A stretch of DNA of 64,000 bases from Bdellovibrionales bacterium Ga0074139. Its GTDB lineage: Bacteria; Bdellovibrionota; Bdellovibrionia; Bdellovibrionales; Bdellovibrionaceae. The notes beneath the pieces were generated by a model, which was not told the DNA's origin, did no database searches, and saw only the letters and a list, made by a program, of their open reading frames with translations. Both the position numbers and the translations under genes were made by a program. This document shows, piece by piece, positions 43,215-53,687 of this stretch (the first letter of the stretch is position 1; each line of letters opens with the position of its first letter). The stretch spans positions 186,001-250,000 of the forward strand of contig LNEB01000015.1 of the NCBI GenBank assembly GCA_001464795.1, read 5' to 3'.

Positions 43215-43250
43215 CCAAGAGTCCTAGACGGGCTCTTGGTTCAGTTTCTC
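43215..43250 (+). terminator. Terminator after atpC
   Basis: A ten-pair stem (CCAAGAGTCC with GGGCTCTTGG, one G:U) closes a 5-nt loop and is followed by the moderately T-rich TTCAGTTTCTC. It lies just after the atpC stop and ends the operon. Confidence 0.65.
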
Positions 43251-43298
43251 ATAGCTGCCCCTCATCAAAAATTCATTTGTTAGCTAGTCTATAACTAG

Positions 43299-44174
43299 AT
43301 GAAATCACTGATTCGGATTGCTTCACTGATTGCGCTTTTATCGGCGCTTTCGACCACTCCTGCTTTTACTCAAGATGAGTTTGATATTCTTGATGATGTT
43401 GTCAATATCGATGAATCTATTGAAGCAGAGCCAGAAATGTTGCAAAGCCAGCAGCAAGAAGAGAACCCAGATCAACCACAAGTTGATGAACAAGAACTTG
43501 TTGAGGTGCGCGAGCGTGCAACAGAAGAATATGTGGAAATCAGAACATCTCGGGATATATTTCTTCCCTATAAGCAAAGACAAAATCCCTGGGGTTTTTC
43601 ATTCTCGTTAGGTGCAGAAAAAGTCGATTTTCCAAACTTAGTTTCTCAATTTGATGATAACTCATTTCAATCATTATTTGGCTCTGACGGGTTGACAATG
43701 ATGAGTGCCGAATTAGGACCGAAGTATAACTTCTCTTGGGGTGCTCTTTCGATGCTACTTGGTTACGGTCAACTGTCAGCGACAGATAGCCGCATCCAGG
43801 TTGAAGCTGGTTTAGATATAACTCGCTATTCAGCAACACTGGTTTTGAATCTTGATAACTTTTGGGATGAACCCTACTTCGTCCCCTATTTTGGTGCGGG
43901 GATTTGGCAATCTGAATACGCAGAAACCAGTGAAGATCAGCCGGGCGAAGTGAAAAGATATTCTACAGATATTGGTTACCACGTCCGAGTTGGCGGACTA
44001 CTTGGTCTTGATTGGATCGAACCCGCAACTGCTTTACAGGCCAGGAAAGAGACAGGTCTGAAAGCCGTCTTTGTTAATTTTTATGCATCAAGCTCTTTCA
44101 TGAGCGAATCTGCTCCTGATCCTGATTTGGAAAATGAATTTGATTTAGGTGCTTCATTGATTTTCGAATACTAA
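43299..44174 (+). CDS. Outer-membrane beta-barrel-like protein
   Basis: 291 residues. A signal peptide (MKSLIRIASLIALLSALSTTPAFT) is followed by an acidic Q/E/P-rich spacer (about 25-80), then about ten amphipathic beta strands (FSFSLGAEKVDF, SMLLGYGQL, ATLVLNLDNF, YFVPYFGAGIWQS, IGYHVRVGGLLGLDW) and a C-terminal aromatic ending LIFEY, which fits an OMP insertion signal. No family is recognised. No clear ribosome-binding site precedes the ATG, which is unusual here. It stands alone between the atp terminator and convergent mfd. Confidence 0.78.
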   Translation: MKSLIRIASLIALLSALSTTPAFTQDEFDILDDVVNIDESIEAEPEMLQSQQQEENPDQPQVDEQELVEVRERATEEYVEIRTSRDIFLPYKQRQNPWGFSFSLGAEKVDFPNLVSQFDDNSFQSLFGSDGLTMMSAELGPKYNFSWGALSMLLGYGQLSATDSRIQVEAGLDITRYSATLVLNLDNFWDEPYFVPYFGAGIWQSEYAETSEDQPGEVKRYSTDIGYHVRVGGLLGLDWIEPATALQARKETGLKAVFVNFYASSSFMSESAPDPDLENEFDLGASLIFEY

Positions 44175-44188
44175 ATCACTGCCATTCA

Positions 44189-47100
44189 TTAGATCAGTGT
44201 TAATAAATACCTGAGCTCTTCATAAACTAATGCCCAGGACTGATTACTAAGACGAACATTCAATCGACTATCAGGGGTGATGGAATATTTTTTATTATCT
44301 TTTGAAGCTAAAGAAATAATAGTGGGTGTCTTAAGTGGTGTTTTATCTGTGAACTGAAGTGAAATGGACTTCACACCTGAACTGACATCTTTGATTTTTA
44401 ATTTTTTACAAACATGACGAATCAACATCAGACCCATAAGGTTCGTAACTTGTTCTGGAAGCGGGCCGAATTGATCTTTAAGTTCCGCTTCAATGGCCTC
44501 AAGATCAGCTTCGCCTTCGATGTCAGACAGAGCTTTGTAGTAACCCAATCGAAGTCTGATATCAGGAATATATTGATCCGGAATTAGCGCAGGAATTTTT
44601 AAATTAATTTCAGGATCCAATTCAATATCATCGGGCTCTTCACCCCTGGCATCGGCCAAGGCTTCTTTTAAAAGATCCATATATAGTTCGTAGCCGACTG
44701 CGTTCACATCGCCGGATTGATCTTCACCTAGAATATTTCCAGAACCTCGAAGTTCCAAATCATACTGCGCGATTTTAATTCCACTTCCAAGAGCTGTGTT
44801 TTCTTGAATGATTCTTAATCGCTCTTCAGCCGTTTTATCGATGGCTTTATTTCTTGGTAAAACCAAATAGCAATACGCCCGCTGCTTACTGCGCCCCACG
44901 CGGCCACGAAGTTGGTAAAGCTGACTAAGGCCAAAAAGCTGAGCCTCATTAATAAACATGGTATTAGCTCTGGATACGTCCATTCCCGACTCAACGATGG
45001 CCGTACAAATCAGCATATCAATTTCATGATTAAAAAACTCGAGCATCACTTTTTCAAGTTCGTGTTCGGGCATCTGTCCATGGGCGATTCGAATGCGAGC
45101 CTCAGGAACTAAGGCACGAAGTTCGTCAGCCAAACCATAGAGAGATTCTATTCGGTTATTAATAAAGTAGATCTGTCCGTTTCTTTGGATTTCAGAAAGA
45201 ATAGCCTTTCTAAAAGTTTCAGCTTCAAATTTACAAATAAATGTTCGAGTGGGTAAGCGGTCAACGGGTGCTGAATTGATTAAACTTAGATCACGAATGC
45301 CGTTAAGACTCATGTTCAAGGTTCTAGGAATGGGCGTAGCTGATAATGCCAGAGTATCCACAGAGACTTTCATCTTTCGCATTTTTTCTTTATGAGCCAC
45401 ACCAAACTTTTGCTCTTCATCGATAATTAAAAGCCCAAGATTTTGAAATTTAATATCATTACTTAAAATACGGTGAGTTCCTATCAGCACGTGGGCTTTG
45501 CCCTCTTGCATTTCTTTGACATATTTTTTAGCGTCAGCGTTTGAAACGAAGCGATTCAACACACGGATTTCAAAGGGCCAACCTTGAAATCTTTTTTTAA
45601 AAGTTTCGAAGTGCTGAAAAGTAAGAACTGTAGTGGGTGCTAAAACAGCCACTTGTTTGCCACTGGCTAAAGCAGCAAAAGCCGCGCGCATGGCCACTTC
45701 TGTTTTTCCAAAACCCACGTCACCACAAATGAGGCGATCCATGGGCTTTGTGGATCTGAAATCCTTCATTAAATCATCAATGGCGCGAAGCTGATCATCA
45801 GTTTCTTCGTAAGGAAATCCTCGCTCAAATTTTAGCAGATCACCTTCGTCCCAAACGAAGGATTCACGAGTGAGTTCTGCTCTTTGGGCATAAAGTTTTA
45901 ATAAATCTGAAGCCAAATCGCGCAAATGGCCGCGCACTTTTGTTTTTGTTTTTTCCCAAGCCTGTCCACCCAGCTTATCAAGGCCAGCCTGGACAACTCC
46001 ACTTGAGTATTTTTGTAACTGATTGATTCTGTACACAGGTAAGTACAATTTATCTTTATCTTTGTAACTGACCTGAATGAATTCAGACTGAACCCCACCG
46101 ATGTTCATGACTTGTAGGCCGTCATACAAACCGATGCCGTGCTTTACGTGGACAACATAATCGCCTGGCTTTAGATCTCCGAAGTTAAGTCGCTTCGCTT
46201 GCTTTTGAAAATCAGCGACAGCAGAGCTTTTCTTTCGTTGTCTTTTTCCAAGCAAGTCTTCTTCTTGCAGAAGAAGGATTTCTTCGTCTGAAAAAAGGGC
46301 CGACTCATCGAGTCCTCGTGGAATAAGCAAAACAGATTTTTCCCTGGAATGCAGCCACGAGTCCCATAAATAATCTGAATCGGTACAGTCTTGAAAAGGA
46401 ACATCCATGGACTTTAAAGCCCAACGAATTTTTTCTAATGACGTCGAGTTCTTGTGAGTGATCCAAATCTTGCGACCCAAATCCAGGTGCGCATGAAGTT
46501 TATTTTTAAAAGCATCTGTCCATGCTGGAGAGCCAAAAATTTCTTGATTGGAAATGCGAGTAATATCAAGCGGTGAAGTCGTCGAGTATTGAATCTTAAT
46601 GCTTTCGTTTTTTTCATCAGTCATTTCGTCAATGGATGAAAATTCAATAGTTCGACCATCGTTTGTTAGTGAAAGCTCATGGGCTTGAACGAAGAGCCCA
46701 TCTAGCGGAGGTGATATCAATTGGGACTGGCTGGATTTAGAATCGAGAGTTAGAGATTGAGTCCACTCATCAAACTCGCGATTGATTGATAATGTGTCCA
46801 CATACCAGGTGTGAAAATCGCCATTGAAATAATCGAGCACTTGTGAGGGCTTGGAATAAAAATAAGGAATTAAGAATTCTTGCCCGCTGAATTCATGCCT
46901 TAAAACTAATGACCGCAGTAGGGCTTCGGATTCAGGATTGGAAATTTTTCGGTCAGCGAAATCTTTACGAACTTGAGCAACTAGGTTTTCATACTCTTCA
47001 TCAAGATAAAGAGTTTCTTTTGCAGGCGAAATACTAAAGTGTGAAAGATCTTCTTCGCCCCGCTGGGAATCCGAATCAAAAAACCTTAAGGATTCGACTT

Positions 47101-47710
47101 CGTCGCCAAAAAGCTCAATTCGAACGGGTCTTTTTAAGCTAGGAGAGAAGACATCAAGTATGCCTCCGCGCATTGCAAACTGGCCAACGTCCTCAACAAC
47201 GGGTGAAGAGCGATAACCTAAATTGCTTAATTGGGTGGCAAAATCATTTGATAATGAGGAGCCCTTTTTAATCTTGATTAAATTATTTTGAAAAGCTTGA
47301 TAGGGAATCGTCTTCTGGCAAAGAGCGGCCTTGGTCGTAATATAGATTTCACCGGGCTTAGCTAGGTTCGAGATTTCGAAAAGGAATCTTAATCGCGCAG
47401 CACCAACACCACTTTGACACGTCAATCCAGAGTAGGGACTAACATCAAAACCTTTTAAGATTGTTGATGAACTTGAGGGATTAAAAAACTGCAGAAAGTC
47501 TTGAAAGTCTTTAGCTTTTTGTTCACTGGGAACAACGACAAGATGCGGCAACGAGTGAATTTTGGAAGAGTGCGTCAGCGACAATAAAAACGCCAAAGGC
47601 AGCGATGAAGAGGAGCCAATCACTCGAGTCTTTTTCGATTGTGACTCGAAAGATCTTTCGATCATCGATTCGAGCCGCAAGTGTGTAGATTCAATCTTGT
47701 TTTTTATCAT
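44189..47710 (-). CDS. mfd: Transcription-repair coupling factor Mfd
   Basis: 1173 residues. N-terminal UvrB-homology modules (about 1-340) are followed by the RNAP-interaction domain beginning near DYVVHVKHGIGLYDGL and the RecG-like helicase core: GDVGFGKTEVAMRAAFAA (Walker A), VLAPTTVLTFQHFETFKKRF, IIDEEQKFGV (DEEQ box), LSATPIPRTLNMSL, INEAQLFGLSQLYQLRGRVGRS. The TRCF C-terminal domain (about 1000-1110) is present. It strips stalled polymerase and recruits UvrA. It is divergent from nuoA; the exact start codon is uncertain because no strong ribosome-binding site is visible. Confidence 0.97.
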   Translation of the reverse strand: MIKNKIESTHLRLESMIERSFESQSKKTRVIGSSSSLPLAFLLSLTHSSKIHSLPHLVVVPSEQKAKDFQDFLQFFNPSSSSTILKGFDVSPYSGLTCQSGVGAARLRFLFEISNLAKPGEIYITTKAALCQKTIPYQAFQNNLIKIKKGSSLSNDFATQLSNLGYRSSPVVEDVGQFAMRGGILDVFSPSLKRPVRIELFGDEVESLRFFDSDSQRGEEDLSHFSISPAKETLYLDEEYENLVAQVRKDFADRKISNPESEALLRSLVLRHEFSGQEFLIPYFYSKPSQVLDYFNGDFHTWYVDTLSINREFDEWTQSLTLDSKSSQSQLISPPLDGLFVQAHELSLTNDGRTIEFSSIDEMTDEKNESIKIQYSTTSPLDITRISNQEIFGSPAWTDAFKNKLHAHLDLGRKIWITHKNSTSLEKIRWALKSMDVPFQDCTDSDYLWDSWLHSREKSVLLIPRGLDESALFSDEEILLLQEEDLLGKRQRKKSSAVADFQKQAKRLNFGDLKPGDYVVHVKHGIGLYDGLQVMNIGGVQSEFIQVSYKDKDKLYLPVYRINQLQKYSSGVVQAGLDKLGGQAWEKTKTKVRGHLRDLASDLLKLYAQRAELTRESFVWDEGDLLKFERGFPYEETDDQLRAIDDLMKDFRSTKPMDRLICGDVGFGKTEVAMRAAFAALASGKQVAVLAPTTVLTFQHFETFKKRFQGWPFEIRVLNRFVSNADAKKYVKEMQEGKAHVLIGTHRILSNDIKFQNLGLLIIDEEQKFGVAHKEKMRKMKVSVDTLALSATPIPRTLNMSLNGIRDLSLINSAPVDRLPTRTFICKFEAETFRKAILSEIQRNGQIYFINNRIESLYGLADELRALVPEARIRIAHGQMPEHELEKVMLEFFNHEIDMLICTAIVESGMDVSRANTMFINEAQLFGLSQLYQLRGRVGRSKQRAYCYLVLPRNKAIDKTAEERLRIIQENTALGSGIKIAQYDLELRGSGNILGEDQSGDVNAVGYELYMDLLKEALADARGEEPDDIELDPEINLKIPALIPDQYIPDIRLRLGYYKALSDIEGEADLEAIEAELKDQFGPLPEQVTNLMGLMLIRHVCKKLKIKDVSSGVKSISLQFTDKTPLKTPTIISLASKDNKKYSITPDSRLNVRLSNQSWALVYEELRYLLTLI

Positions 47711-47823
47711 TCATAATTCTTGGAAATCGTTAAAGACACGTCTATAACATAAAGCGTATAACGAAGCATTTATAAGAAAACAACGTGTAAGACAGCACTA
47801 GGCTATCAACATCAGGAGGAAAC

Positions 47824-48204
47824 GTGTCAGAGATGCCGCTGGGTGGAATCATATTCCTTACTATCTTCATTGCCATTTTCGGAACAGCTCTTATTTTTTT
47901 AGCCCGCGCCATCGGTGGACAAAGAAAAAACAACTCAGCTGTCAAGCGAGATATTTATGAGTGCGGAATTCCAGGCCAAGACAAAAAAGAATCAAAGGTT
48001 TCCGTAAAATTTTATTTAACCGCGATTTTATTTATCCTTTTCGATATTGAAATTATTTTTATGTACCCTTGGGCCATTTCATTCAGAGATTTCATCGCGA
48101 ATGGCATGGGAACACCCATCATGATTTCAATGGGCGTATTTATAGCAATTTTTATTTATGGCTTGTGGTGGGGAGTAAAATCTCGTGCGTTGGAGTGGGA
48201 CTAA
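47824..48204 (+). CDS. nuoA: NADH-quinone oxidoreductase subunit A
   Basis: 126 residues, three membrane helices. The conserved YECGIPGQD loop (usually YECGxxP) and the FDIEIIFMYPWA helix are diagnostic of NuoA. The start is GTG at 47824 with CAGGAGG about 6 bp upstream. It opens the nuo cluster; nuoB, C and D, which normally follow, are replaced directly by nuoH. Confidence 0.95.
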   Translation: MSEMPLGGIIFLTIFIAIFGTALIFLARAIGGQRKNNSAVKRDIYECGIPGQDKKESKVSVKFYLTAILFILFDIEIIFMYPWAISFRDFIANGMGTPIMISMGVFIAIFIYGLWWGVKSRALEWD

Positions 48205-49359
48205 ATGGGAAATGATGTTTTTGAAATAACCGTTAATGCCGTTAAGCTTATCGTTGTTTTTCTTTTAATGGTTCAAGCTGTGCCAATACTTGTTTGGTTA
48301 GAAAGAAGGGGCTCGGCCTTCATTCAAAATCGCTTTGGCCCTAATCGCGTGGGTCCTTTGGGATTGCTTCAGCTTCTGGCTGATGCGGTCAAGTTCATCA
48401 CCAAAGAAGACTTTGCTCCCGATAAAGCCATTCGAAAATTATTCTACGCAGCTCCTGTGTTTGCACTTATTCCTGCAACATTGGCGTACGCAGCGATTCC
48501 CATGTCGCTTCCATTTATGGTTCCGGCCTTTGAAATGCTGGGATCCACTTGGGGTCCCTACACATTTCGCGTTCAGGGTTATGAAATTGGTGTGGGCATT
48601 GTGTTTATTTTGGGTGTTTCTTCATTGGCAGCCTACACGATTCTTATGGCGGGCTGGGGCTCAGGATCTAAATTTTCGCTATTAGGTGCGCTTCGTGCAG
48701 CCGCTCAGGTTATTTCTTACGAATTGGCTTTGGGACTTTCGATTGTTGGTGTGATCTTGCTTTACGGAACTTTCAATTTAACGGAAATGATTCAAGCTCA
48801 ACAGGGGCCGCTTCAGTTCACAGCGTTTGGCCACACAATCACTTCCGCCGTTTCGTGGATTCCCAACTGGGGAATTTTTTATCAACCCATTGGATTTTTG
48901 TTATTTTTCGCAGCTGCCTTTGCTGAATCAAATCGCCTTCCTTTTGACTTGGCCGAAGGCGAAGCAGAATTAGTTGCGGGATTTCATACCGAGTACGGTG
49001 GATTTAAAATGTTGATGTTTTTCATCGGTGAGTACGGACACATGATGATTGCATCTGGTCTTGCCACTACGTTTTTCTTTGGTGGATATGGAATTCCAGG
49101 AATTACTCCCGATGAACTACAGCAAATTATTTTGGGTTGGGGATTTTCAGAAGCTGGAGCCGGGGGCCTTAATTCTTTGATTCACTTTTTATCTTATAAC
49201 GTAAAGTTTGCGATCTTTTTGTGGATCTTTATTCAGGTTCGTTGGACCCTTCCCCGTTTTCGCTATGATCAATTGATGGATTTGGGATGGAAAACAATGT
49301 TGCCGTGGGCGCTTGCAAACACAATTGCAACAGCCGTAATCATCTACGCAGTTTCTTAA
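48205..49359 (+). CDS. nuoH: NADH-quinone oxidoreductase subunit H
   Basis: 384 residues, about eight to nine membrane helices; the subunit at the quinone-binding junction. Family marks are LLQLLADAVKFITKED, the charged QVISYELALGLSIVG and the ESNRLPFDLAEGEAELVAG loop, with FHTEYGG. It begins directly after the nuoA stop. nuoI, the usual next gene, is missing. Confidence 0.96.
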   Translation: MGNDVFEITVNAVKLIVVFLLMVQAVPILVWLERRGSAFIQNRFGPNRVGPLGLLQLLADAVKFITKEDFAPDKAIRKLFYAAPVFALIPATLAYAAIPMSLPFMVPAFEMLGSTWGPYTFRVQGYEIGVGIVFILGVSSLAAYTILMAGWGSGSKFSLLGALRAAAQVISYELALGLSIVGVILLYGTFNLTEMIQAQQGPLQFTAFGHTITSAVSWIPNWGIFYQPIGFLLFFAAAFAESNRLPFDLAEGEAELVAGFHTEYGGFKMLMFFIGEYGHMMIASGLATTFFFGGYGIPGITPDELQQIILGWGFSEAGAGGLNSLIHFLSYNVKFAIFLWIFIQVRWTLPRFRYDQLMDLGWKTMLPWALANTIATAVIIYAVS

Positions 49360-49379
49360 GTTAGAACTAAGGAGTTCTT

Positions 49380-49910
49380 GTGACAGCTGATGCTTTTTTA
49401 TTTTGGTTCCTGGCGCTTTCTACGGTGGCGGGTGGAGTTATGGTTGTGTCCCTTACAAACCCTATCTACGCGGCCCTTTCACTTGCTTTTACAATGGTCA
49501 GTGTGGCCGCAGTGTTTGTGACTTTGGAAGCCTTCTTCGTGGCGGGTGTTCAACTCATCGTATACGCCGGCGCAGTGATGGTTTTATTTGTCATGGTGTT
49601 GATGTTGTTTGATTTAAAACACGAGGTTGAATCTTTCGCACGAGGCAAAGTCACAGGAGCCATTAAACTTTTGGCGGCTGGTTTACTTGCGGGATTATTA
49701 ATTGGTGCGATTCTTTACAGCTCAAGCGGCGAGCTTGGATCTAGTGCGCCTCAGGCAGCTGCTCAAATTGATTCGACGAAAACATTGGGCTACCGACTTT
49801 TCACTCAGCATATTTTTGCATTTGAAGCTTTGGGTGTTCTGCTTTTAGTCATCGCAGTCGGCGTTGTTGCTCTGTCTAGAAGCAAGGGAGGTACGCATGG
49901 TAAACACTAA
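49380..49910 (+). CDS. nuoJ: NADH-quinone oxidoreductase subunit J
   Basis: 176 residues with five membrane helices. The conserved [23 protein letters not shown] helix contains the pi-bulge region of NuoJ. The start is GTG at 49380 with AAGGAG about 6 bp upstream. The 3' end overlaps nuoK by 14 bp. Confidence 0.94.
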   Translation: MTADAFLFWFLALSTVAGGVMVVSLTNPIYAALSLAFTMVSVAAVFVTLEAFFVAGVQLIVYAGAVMVLFVMVLMLFDLKHEVESFARGKVTGAIKLLAAGLLAGLLIGAILYSSSGELGSSAPQAAAQIDSTKTLGYRLFTQHIFAFEALGVLLLVIAVGVVALSRSKGGTHGKH

Positions 49911-50223
49911 TGTTTTCTTAGAGATTGGTTTAAATCATTATTTAGTATTATCGACGGTTCTTTTTTGCCTAGGCATGATTGGCGTCCTGCTGCGAAAGAA
50001 TGCCATTGTGATGCTCATGTCCATCGAGCTCATGCTTAACGCAGTTAATATAAGCTTTATCGCTTTTGGTAAGTACAACAGCAACATCGACGGTCAGATT
50101 ATGGTTTTTTTCGTCATGACAATTGCTGCCGCAGAGGCTGCTGTTGGTTTGGCACTCGCCGTATCAATTTTTAAGCGCTTTAAAGAAGTTAATATTCGTT
50201 TCTTCGAACATTTAAAAGGATAG
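49897..50223 (+). CDS. nuoK: NADH-quinone oxidoreductase subunit K
   Basis: 108 residues, three helices (MrpC-like). Proton-path glutamates lie in [10 protein letters not shown] and [11 protein letters not shown]. The frame extends back to 49864, but the ATG at 49897 has a strong GGGAGG ribosome-binding site and gives the normal N-terminus. Confidence 0.96.
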   Translation: MVNTNVFLEIGLNHYLVLSTVLFCLGMIGVLLRKNAIVMLMSIELMLNAVNISFIAFGKYNSNIDGQIMVFFVMTIAAAEAAVGLALAVSIFKRFKEVNIRFFEHLKG

Positions 50224-50226
50224 CCC

Positions 50227-52161
50227 ATGAGTCAAACAGCTTTGATGTCCATTCTTCTTGCTAGCCCACTGATTGGCTTTCTGATCAATGGCTTTCGCAG
50301 AAAACACCACTCGGCCAATGTATCAGGCATAATCGCTTCGGTTGCGGTCTTCATATCTTTTGTCGCAGCCGTTTTGTTCTGGCTCGAGCTTCAAGGAATG
50401 GCGCCCGAATCTAGAAGTATATTAGTTAACTACGGTTCATGGATGAATGTGGAAAGCTTAAGCATCAACTTTGGATTCTTAGTTGATCCACTTTCAAGCC
50501 TTATGATTTTGATAATTACTGGTGTGGGTTTTCTGATCCATGTTTTTTCCATTGGATACATGCACCATGATAAAAACGTCGCGAAATATTTTGCCTACCT
50601 GAACTTCTTTATTTTCAACATGTTAATACTCGTTTTAGGTGACAGCCTTGTCACTTTGTTCGTGGGCTGGGAAGGTGTGGGCTTAGCGTCTTATCTTCTG
50701 ATTGGATTTTGGTTCACAGACAAAGAAAAAGCTTCAGCTGGAATGAAGGCTTTCATTACAAACCGAATTGGTGACGCGGCCTTTTTAATTGGAATGTTTA
50801 TTTTCTTCGTTAGCTTTGGAACACTCAACATTCAAGAGCTGAACGCTCTTGCGCCCACAGTGGCCGAAAGCACTTGGCTTGGAGTTGCGACACTTGGAAC
50901 TTTGTTTTTATTTATCGGAGCCACAGGAAAATCGGCGCAAATTCCACTTTATGTTTGGCTTCCAGACGCGATGGCAGGTCCTACGCCAGTATCAGCGCTG
51001 ATCCACGCGGCCACCATGGTGACGGCTGGTGTGTACTTAATTATTCGAATGAACCCTGTTTTCTTAGCAGCTCCAAACACCATGATGGTCATTGCCATTA
51101 TCGGAGTTCTTACCGTTGTCTTGGCAGCAAGCATCGGTATTACGCAAAATGATATCAAAAAAGTTTTAGCGTATTCGACGGTTTCCCAATTGGGTTATAT
51201 GTTTCTTGCTTGCGGAGTCGGAGCTTTTACTGCTGCTTTTTTTCATCTTATGACTCACGCCTTTTTTAAAGCCCTTATGTTCTTGGGTTCGGGCTCGGTC
51301 ATTCATGCCATGCACGAGGAACAGGATATTCGCAAAATGGGGGGATTAAAAAAATATCTTCCTTGGACACACCTCACTTTCATGATGGGTTGGCTTGCCA
51401 TTCTAGGAACTCCAGGATTTTCGGGATTCTTTTCTAAAGATGAAATTCTTTGGATGTCCTGGCACTCGCCCTTGGGTCACTGGTCCCTTTGGGCCTTGGG
51501 TGCTTTAGGTGCGACGATGACTGCTTTTTATATGACAAGACTTATGGCGCTTACTTTCTGGGGAAAAAGCCGTGTTCCAAAAGAAATTCATCCGCATGAA
51601 TCTTCGCCTATCATGCTATTTCCGTTGGTGGTTTTGGCCATTCTTTCAGTTGTCGGTGGATACGTAGGTATTCCTCACGTGATTGGTGCCATTCTTCCTG
51701 GGCATCCTGAAAATATTCTTGCCGGATGGTTAGGAAATATTGTGAAACCCATTCCTGGAATCACAGAAGCCGATGCGGCTATGGAGTGGACATTGATGGG
51801 TGTGTCTGTGGGGCTTGCAACGATTTCAGCATTCATTGCCTACACTTTATACGTGAATAAACAAGAAGCTGTTCAATCCTTCACTAATAAAATTAAACCC
51901 GTCTACGAGCTTGTTTATAAAAAATATTTAGTCGATGAGCTTTACTTTGGTTACATCATTAATCCGTTGGTTCGATTATCAGAAAATATTTGGGCCTACA
52001 TTGATGTTCGTTTCATCGATCGATGCACTTACTGGGCGGGCGACTTGATGAAGGGTGGCGGATCCTTTGTGCGCTCTTTGCAAAATGGAAATTTACAATC
52101 TTACGCAATGTACATCGGACTTGGCTTAGTTTTGACTCTCACGTTTGTGATGATGAGGTAA
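50227..52161 (+). CDS. nuoL: NADH-quinone oxidoreductase subunit L
   Basis: 644-residue antiporter-like pump subunit. WEGVGLASYLLIGFW (helix 5 Glu), GATGKSAQIPLYVWLPDAMAG (Lys in the discontinuous helix 7), VSALIHAATMVTAGVYL, and ITQNDIKKVLAYSTVSQLGYM are present. The long C-terminal amphipathic HL helix is in the last 120 residues. Three bp after nuoK. Confidence 0.97.
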   Translation: MSQTALMSILLASPLIGFLINGFRRKHHSANVSGIIASVAVFISFVAAVLFWLELQGMAPESRSILVNYGSWMNVESLSINFGFLVDPLSSLMILIITGVGFLIHVFSIGYMHHDKNVAKYFAYLNFFIFNMLILVLGDSLVTLFVGWEGVGLASYLLIGFWFTDKEKASAGMKAFITNRIGDAAFLIGMFIFFVSFGTLNIQELNALAPTVAESTWLGVATLGTLFLFIGATGKSAQIPLYVWLPDAMAGPTPVSALIHAATMVTAGVYLIIRMNPVFLAAPNTMMVIAIIGVLTVVLAASIGITQNDIKKVLAYSTVSQLGYMFLACGVGAFTAAFFHLMTHAFFKALMFLGSGSVIHAMHEEQDIRKMGGLKKYLPWTHLTFMMGWLAILGTPGFSGFFSKDEILWMSWHSPLGHWSLWALGALGATMTAFYMTRLMALTFWGKSRVPKEIHPHESSPIMLFPLVVLAILSVVGGYVGIPHVIGAILPGHPENILAGWLGNIVKPIPGITEADAAMEWTLMGVSVGLATISAFIAYTLYVNKQEAVQSFTNKIKPVYELVYKKYLVDELYFGYIINPLVRLSENIWAYIDVRFIDRCTYWAGDLMKGGGSFVRSLQNGNLQSYAMYIGLGLVLTLTFVMMR

Positions 52162-52165
52162 TGAT

Positions 52166-53686
52166 ATGATTTTATCGACACTCGTTTTTTTACCAGTGCT
52201 ATTTGCGCTTATTTTAGCGCTCTGGCCTCAGAAAAATATGATTCGGCCCATGGCTTTAGTGTTTTCTTTGATACACTTCGCGGTGGGGCTGATTGTTTTT
52301 CAAGACTTTGACACTTCAACAGCTCAATTACAATTCGTCGAGAAGCATATGTGGATTGAAAAGTTTGGTATTCAATACTTTTTAGCCATGGATGGAATTT
52401 CTTTTTGGCTTGTTCAGCTGACAACTTTTTTGGCTCCTCTGATTATTCTAGCTAGCTGGAATTCAATTTCAGAAAAGGTTCGTGGCTTTCATATTTGTTT
52501 TTTCATTCTTCAGTCGGCCATGTTGGGAAGCTTCTTAGCTTTTGATGCCATTTTGTTTTACGTGTTTTGGGAACTTTCACTAATCCCTATGTATTTTATA
52601 GTTGGAATCTGGGGTGGCTCAAGACGTATTTATGCGACCCTCAAGTTCTTTATCTATACAATGGCTGGATCTGTACTGATGTTGGTGGCCATCATTTATA
52701 TGATGTATCTCACTCAACAGGCGTTCGGACAAATGAGCTCTAATCTTTTAGATTTCTACAAGCTTAGTATTCCTTTCATTGGTAGCGATTTCTTCAGCAT
52801 GCAAACGCTTTTGTTTTTTGCGTTTGCCTTAGCTTTTGCAATCAAAGTTCCCTTGTTCCCTCTTCATACGTGGCTTCCCGATGCCCACGTTGAGGCACCA
52901 ACTCCAGGCTCTGTTGTGCTTGCAGGCGTGATGCTAAAGATGGGAACTTTTTGTTATATGCGCTGGGTTCTTCCTCTATTTCCAGAGGCCAGTGAATACT
53001 GGGCGTGGATTTTTATCATGTTAGGTGTGATTGGAATCATCTACGGAGCCTTGGTCGCCATGGTTCAGCCTGATATTAAAAAACTTGTGGCCTATTCTTC
53101 AGTTTCTCATATGGGTTACATCATCATCGGTTTGTTTGTAATGAATCATCAAGGTTTGCAGGGCGGACTGTATCAAATGCTTAATCATGGTATCAGCACC
53201 GGTGCGCTGTTTATTTTAATTGGTATGATTTACGAAAGAACTCATTCGCGGGAAATTTCACAGTACGGTGGCCTGGCCTCGGTGCTTCCTAATTTTACCA
53301 TTTTCTTTTTCATTATCACACTATCTTCCATCGCGGTTCCGCTGACGAACGGCTTCGTCGGAGAGTTTTTAATTTTACTTGGCGTTTATAAAGCAAGCCC
53401 ATGGGCGGCTGGATTTGCTGTGACAGGTGTTGTTCTTGGCGCTGCGTACATGTTGTGGATGTTTAAAAGAGTATTTTACGGAGAAAAGGGACCCTTGGTG
53501 GCCGATGAAAAGCATCCGTTGATCGATTTAAATGTTCGTGAATTTGTTATTCTGGTTCCGTTCGTAATCATGGTTTTTGTCATGGGAATCTTTCCCAATC
53601 ACTTTTTGAAATACTCTGAAGCCAGCATCGACTATTTAGTTAAAAACAAATCAAGCTATCAGCTCACCATAAAAGGAGAGCAATAA
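52166..53686 (+). CDS. nuoM: NADH-quinone oxidoreductase subunit M
   Basis: 506-residue antiporter-like subunit. FWELSLIPMYFIVGIWG has the key Glu; FAIKVPLFPLHTWLPDAHVEAPT has the Lys; KKLVAYSSVSHMGYI is conserved. About 14 helices. Starts 4 bp after nuoL and ends 1 bp before nuoN. Confidence 0.97.
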   Translation: MILSTLVFLPVLFALILALWPQKNMIRPMALVFSLIHFAVGLIVFQDFDTSTAQLQFVEKHMWIEKFGIQYFLAMDGISFWLVQLTTFLAPLIILASWNSISEKVRGFHICFFILQSAMLGSFLAFDAILFYVFWELSLIPMYFIVGIWGGSRRIYATLKFFIYTMAGSVLMLVAIIYMMYLTQQAFGQMSSNLLDFYKLSIPFIGSDFFSMQTLLFFAFALAFAIKVPLFPLHTWLPDAHVEAPTPGSVVLAGVMLKMGTFCYMRWVLPLFPEASEYWAWIFIMLGVIGIIYGALVAMVQPDIKKLVAYSSVSHMGYIIIGLFVMNHQGLQGGLYQMLNHGISTGALFILIGMIYERTHSREISQYGGLASVLPNFTIFFFIITLSSIAVPLTNGFVGEFLILLGVYKASPWAAGFAVTGVVLGAAYMLWMFKRVFYGEKGPLVADEKHPLIDLNVREFVILVPFVIMVFVMGIFPNHFLKYSEASIDYLVKNKSSYQLTIKGEQ

Positions 53687-53687
53687 T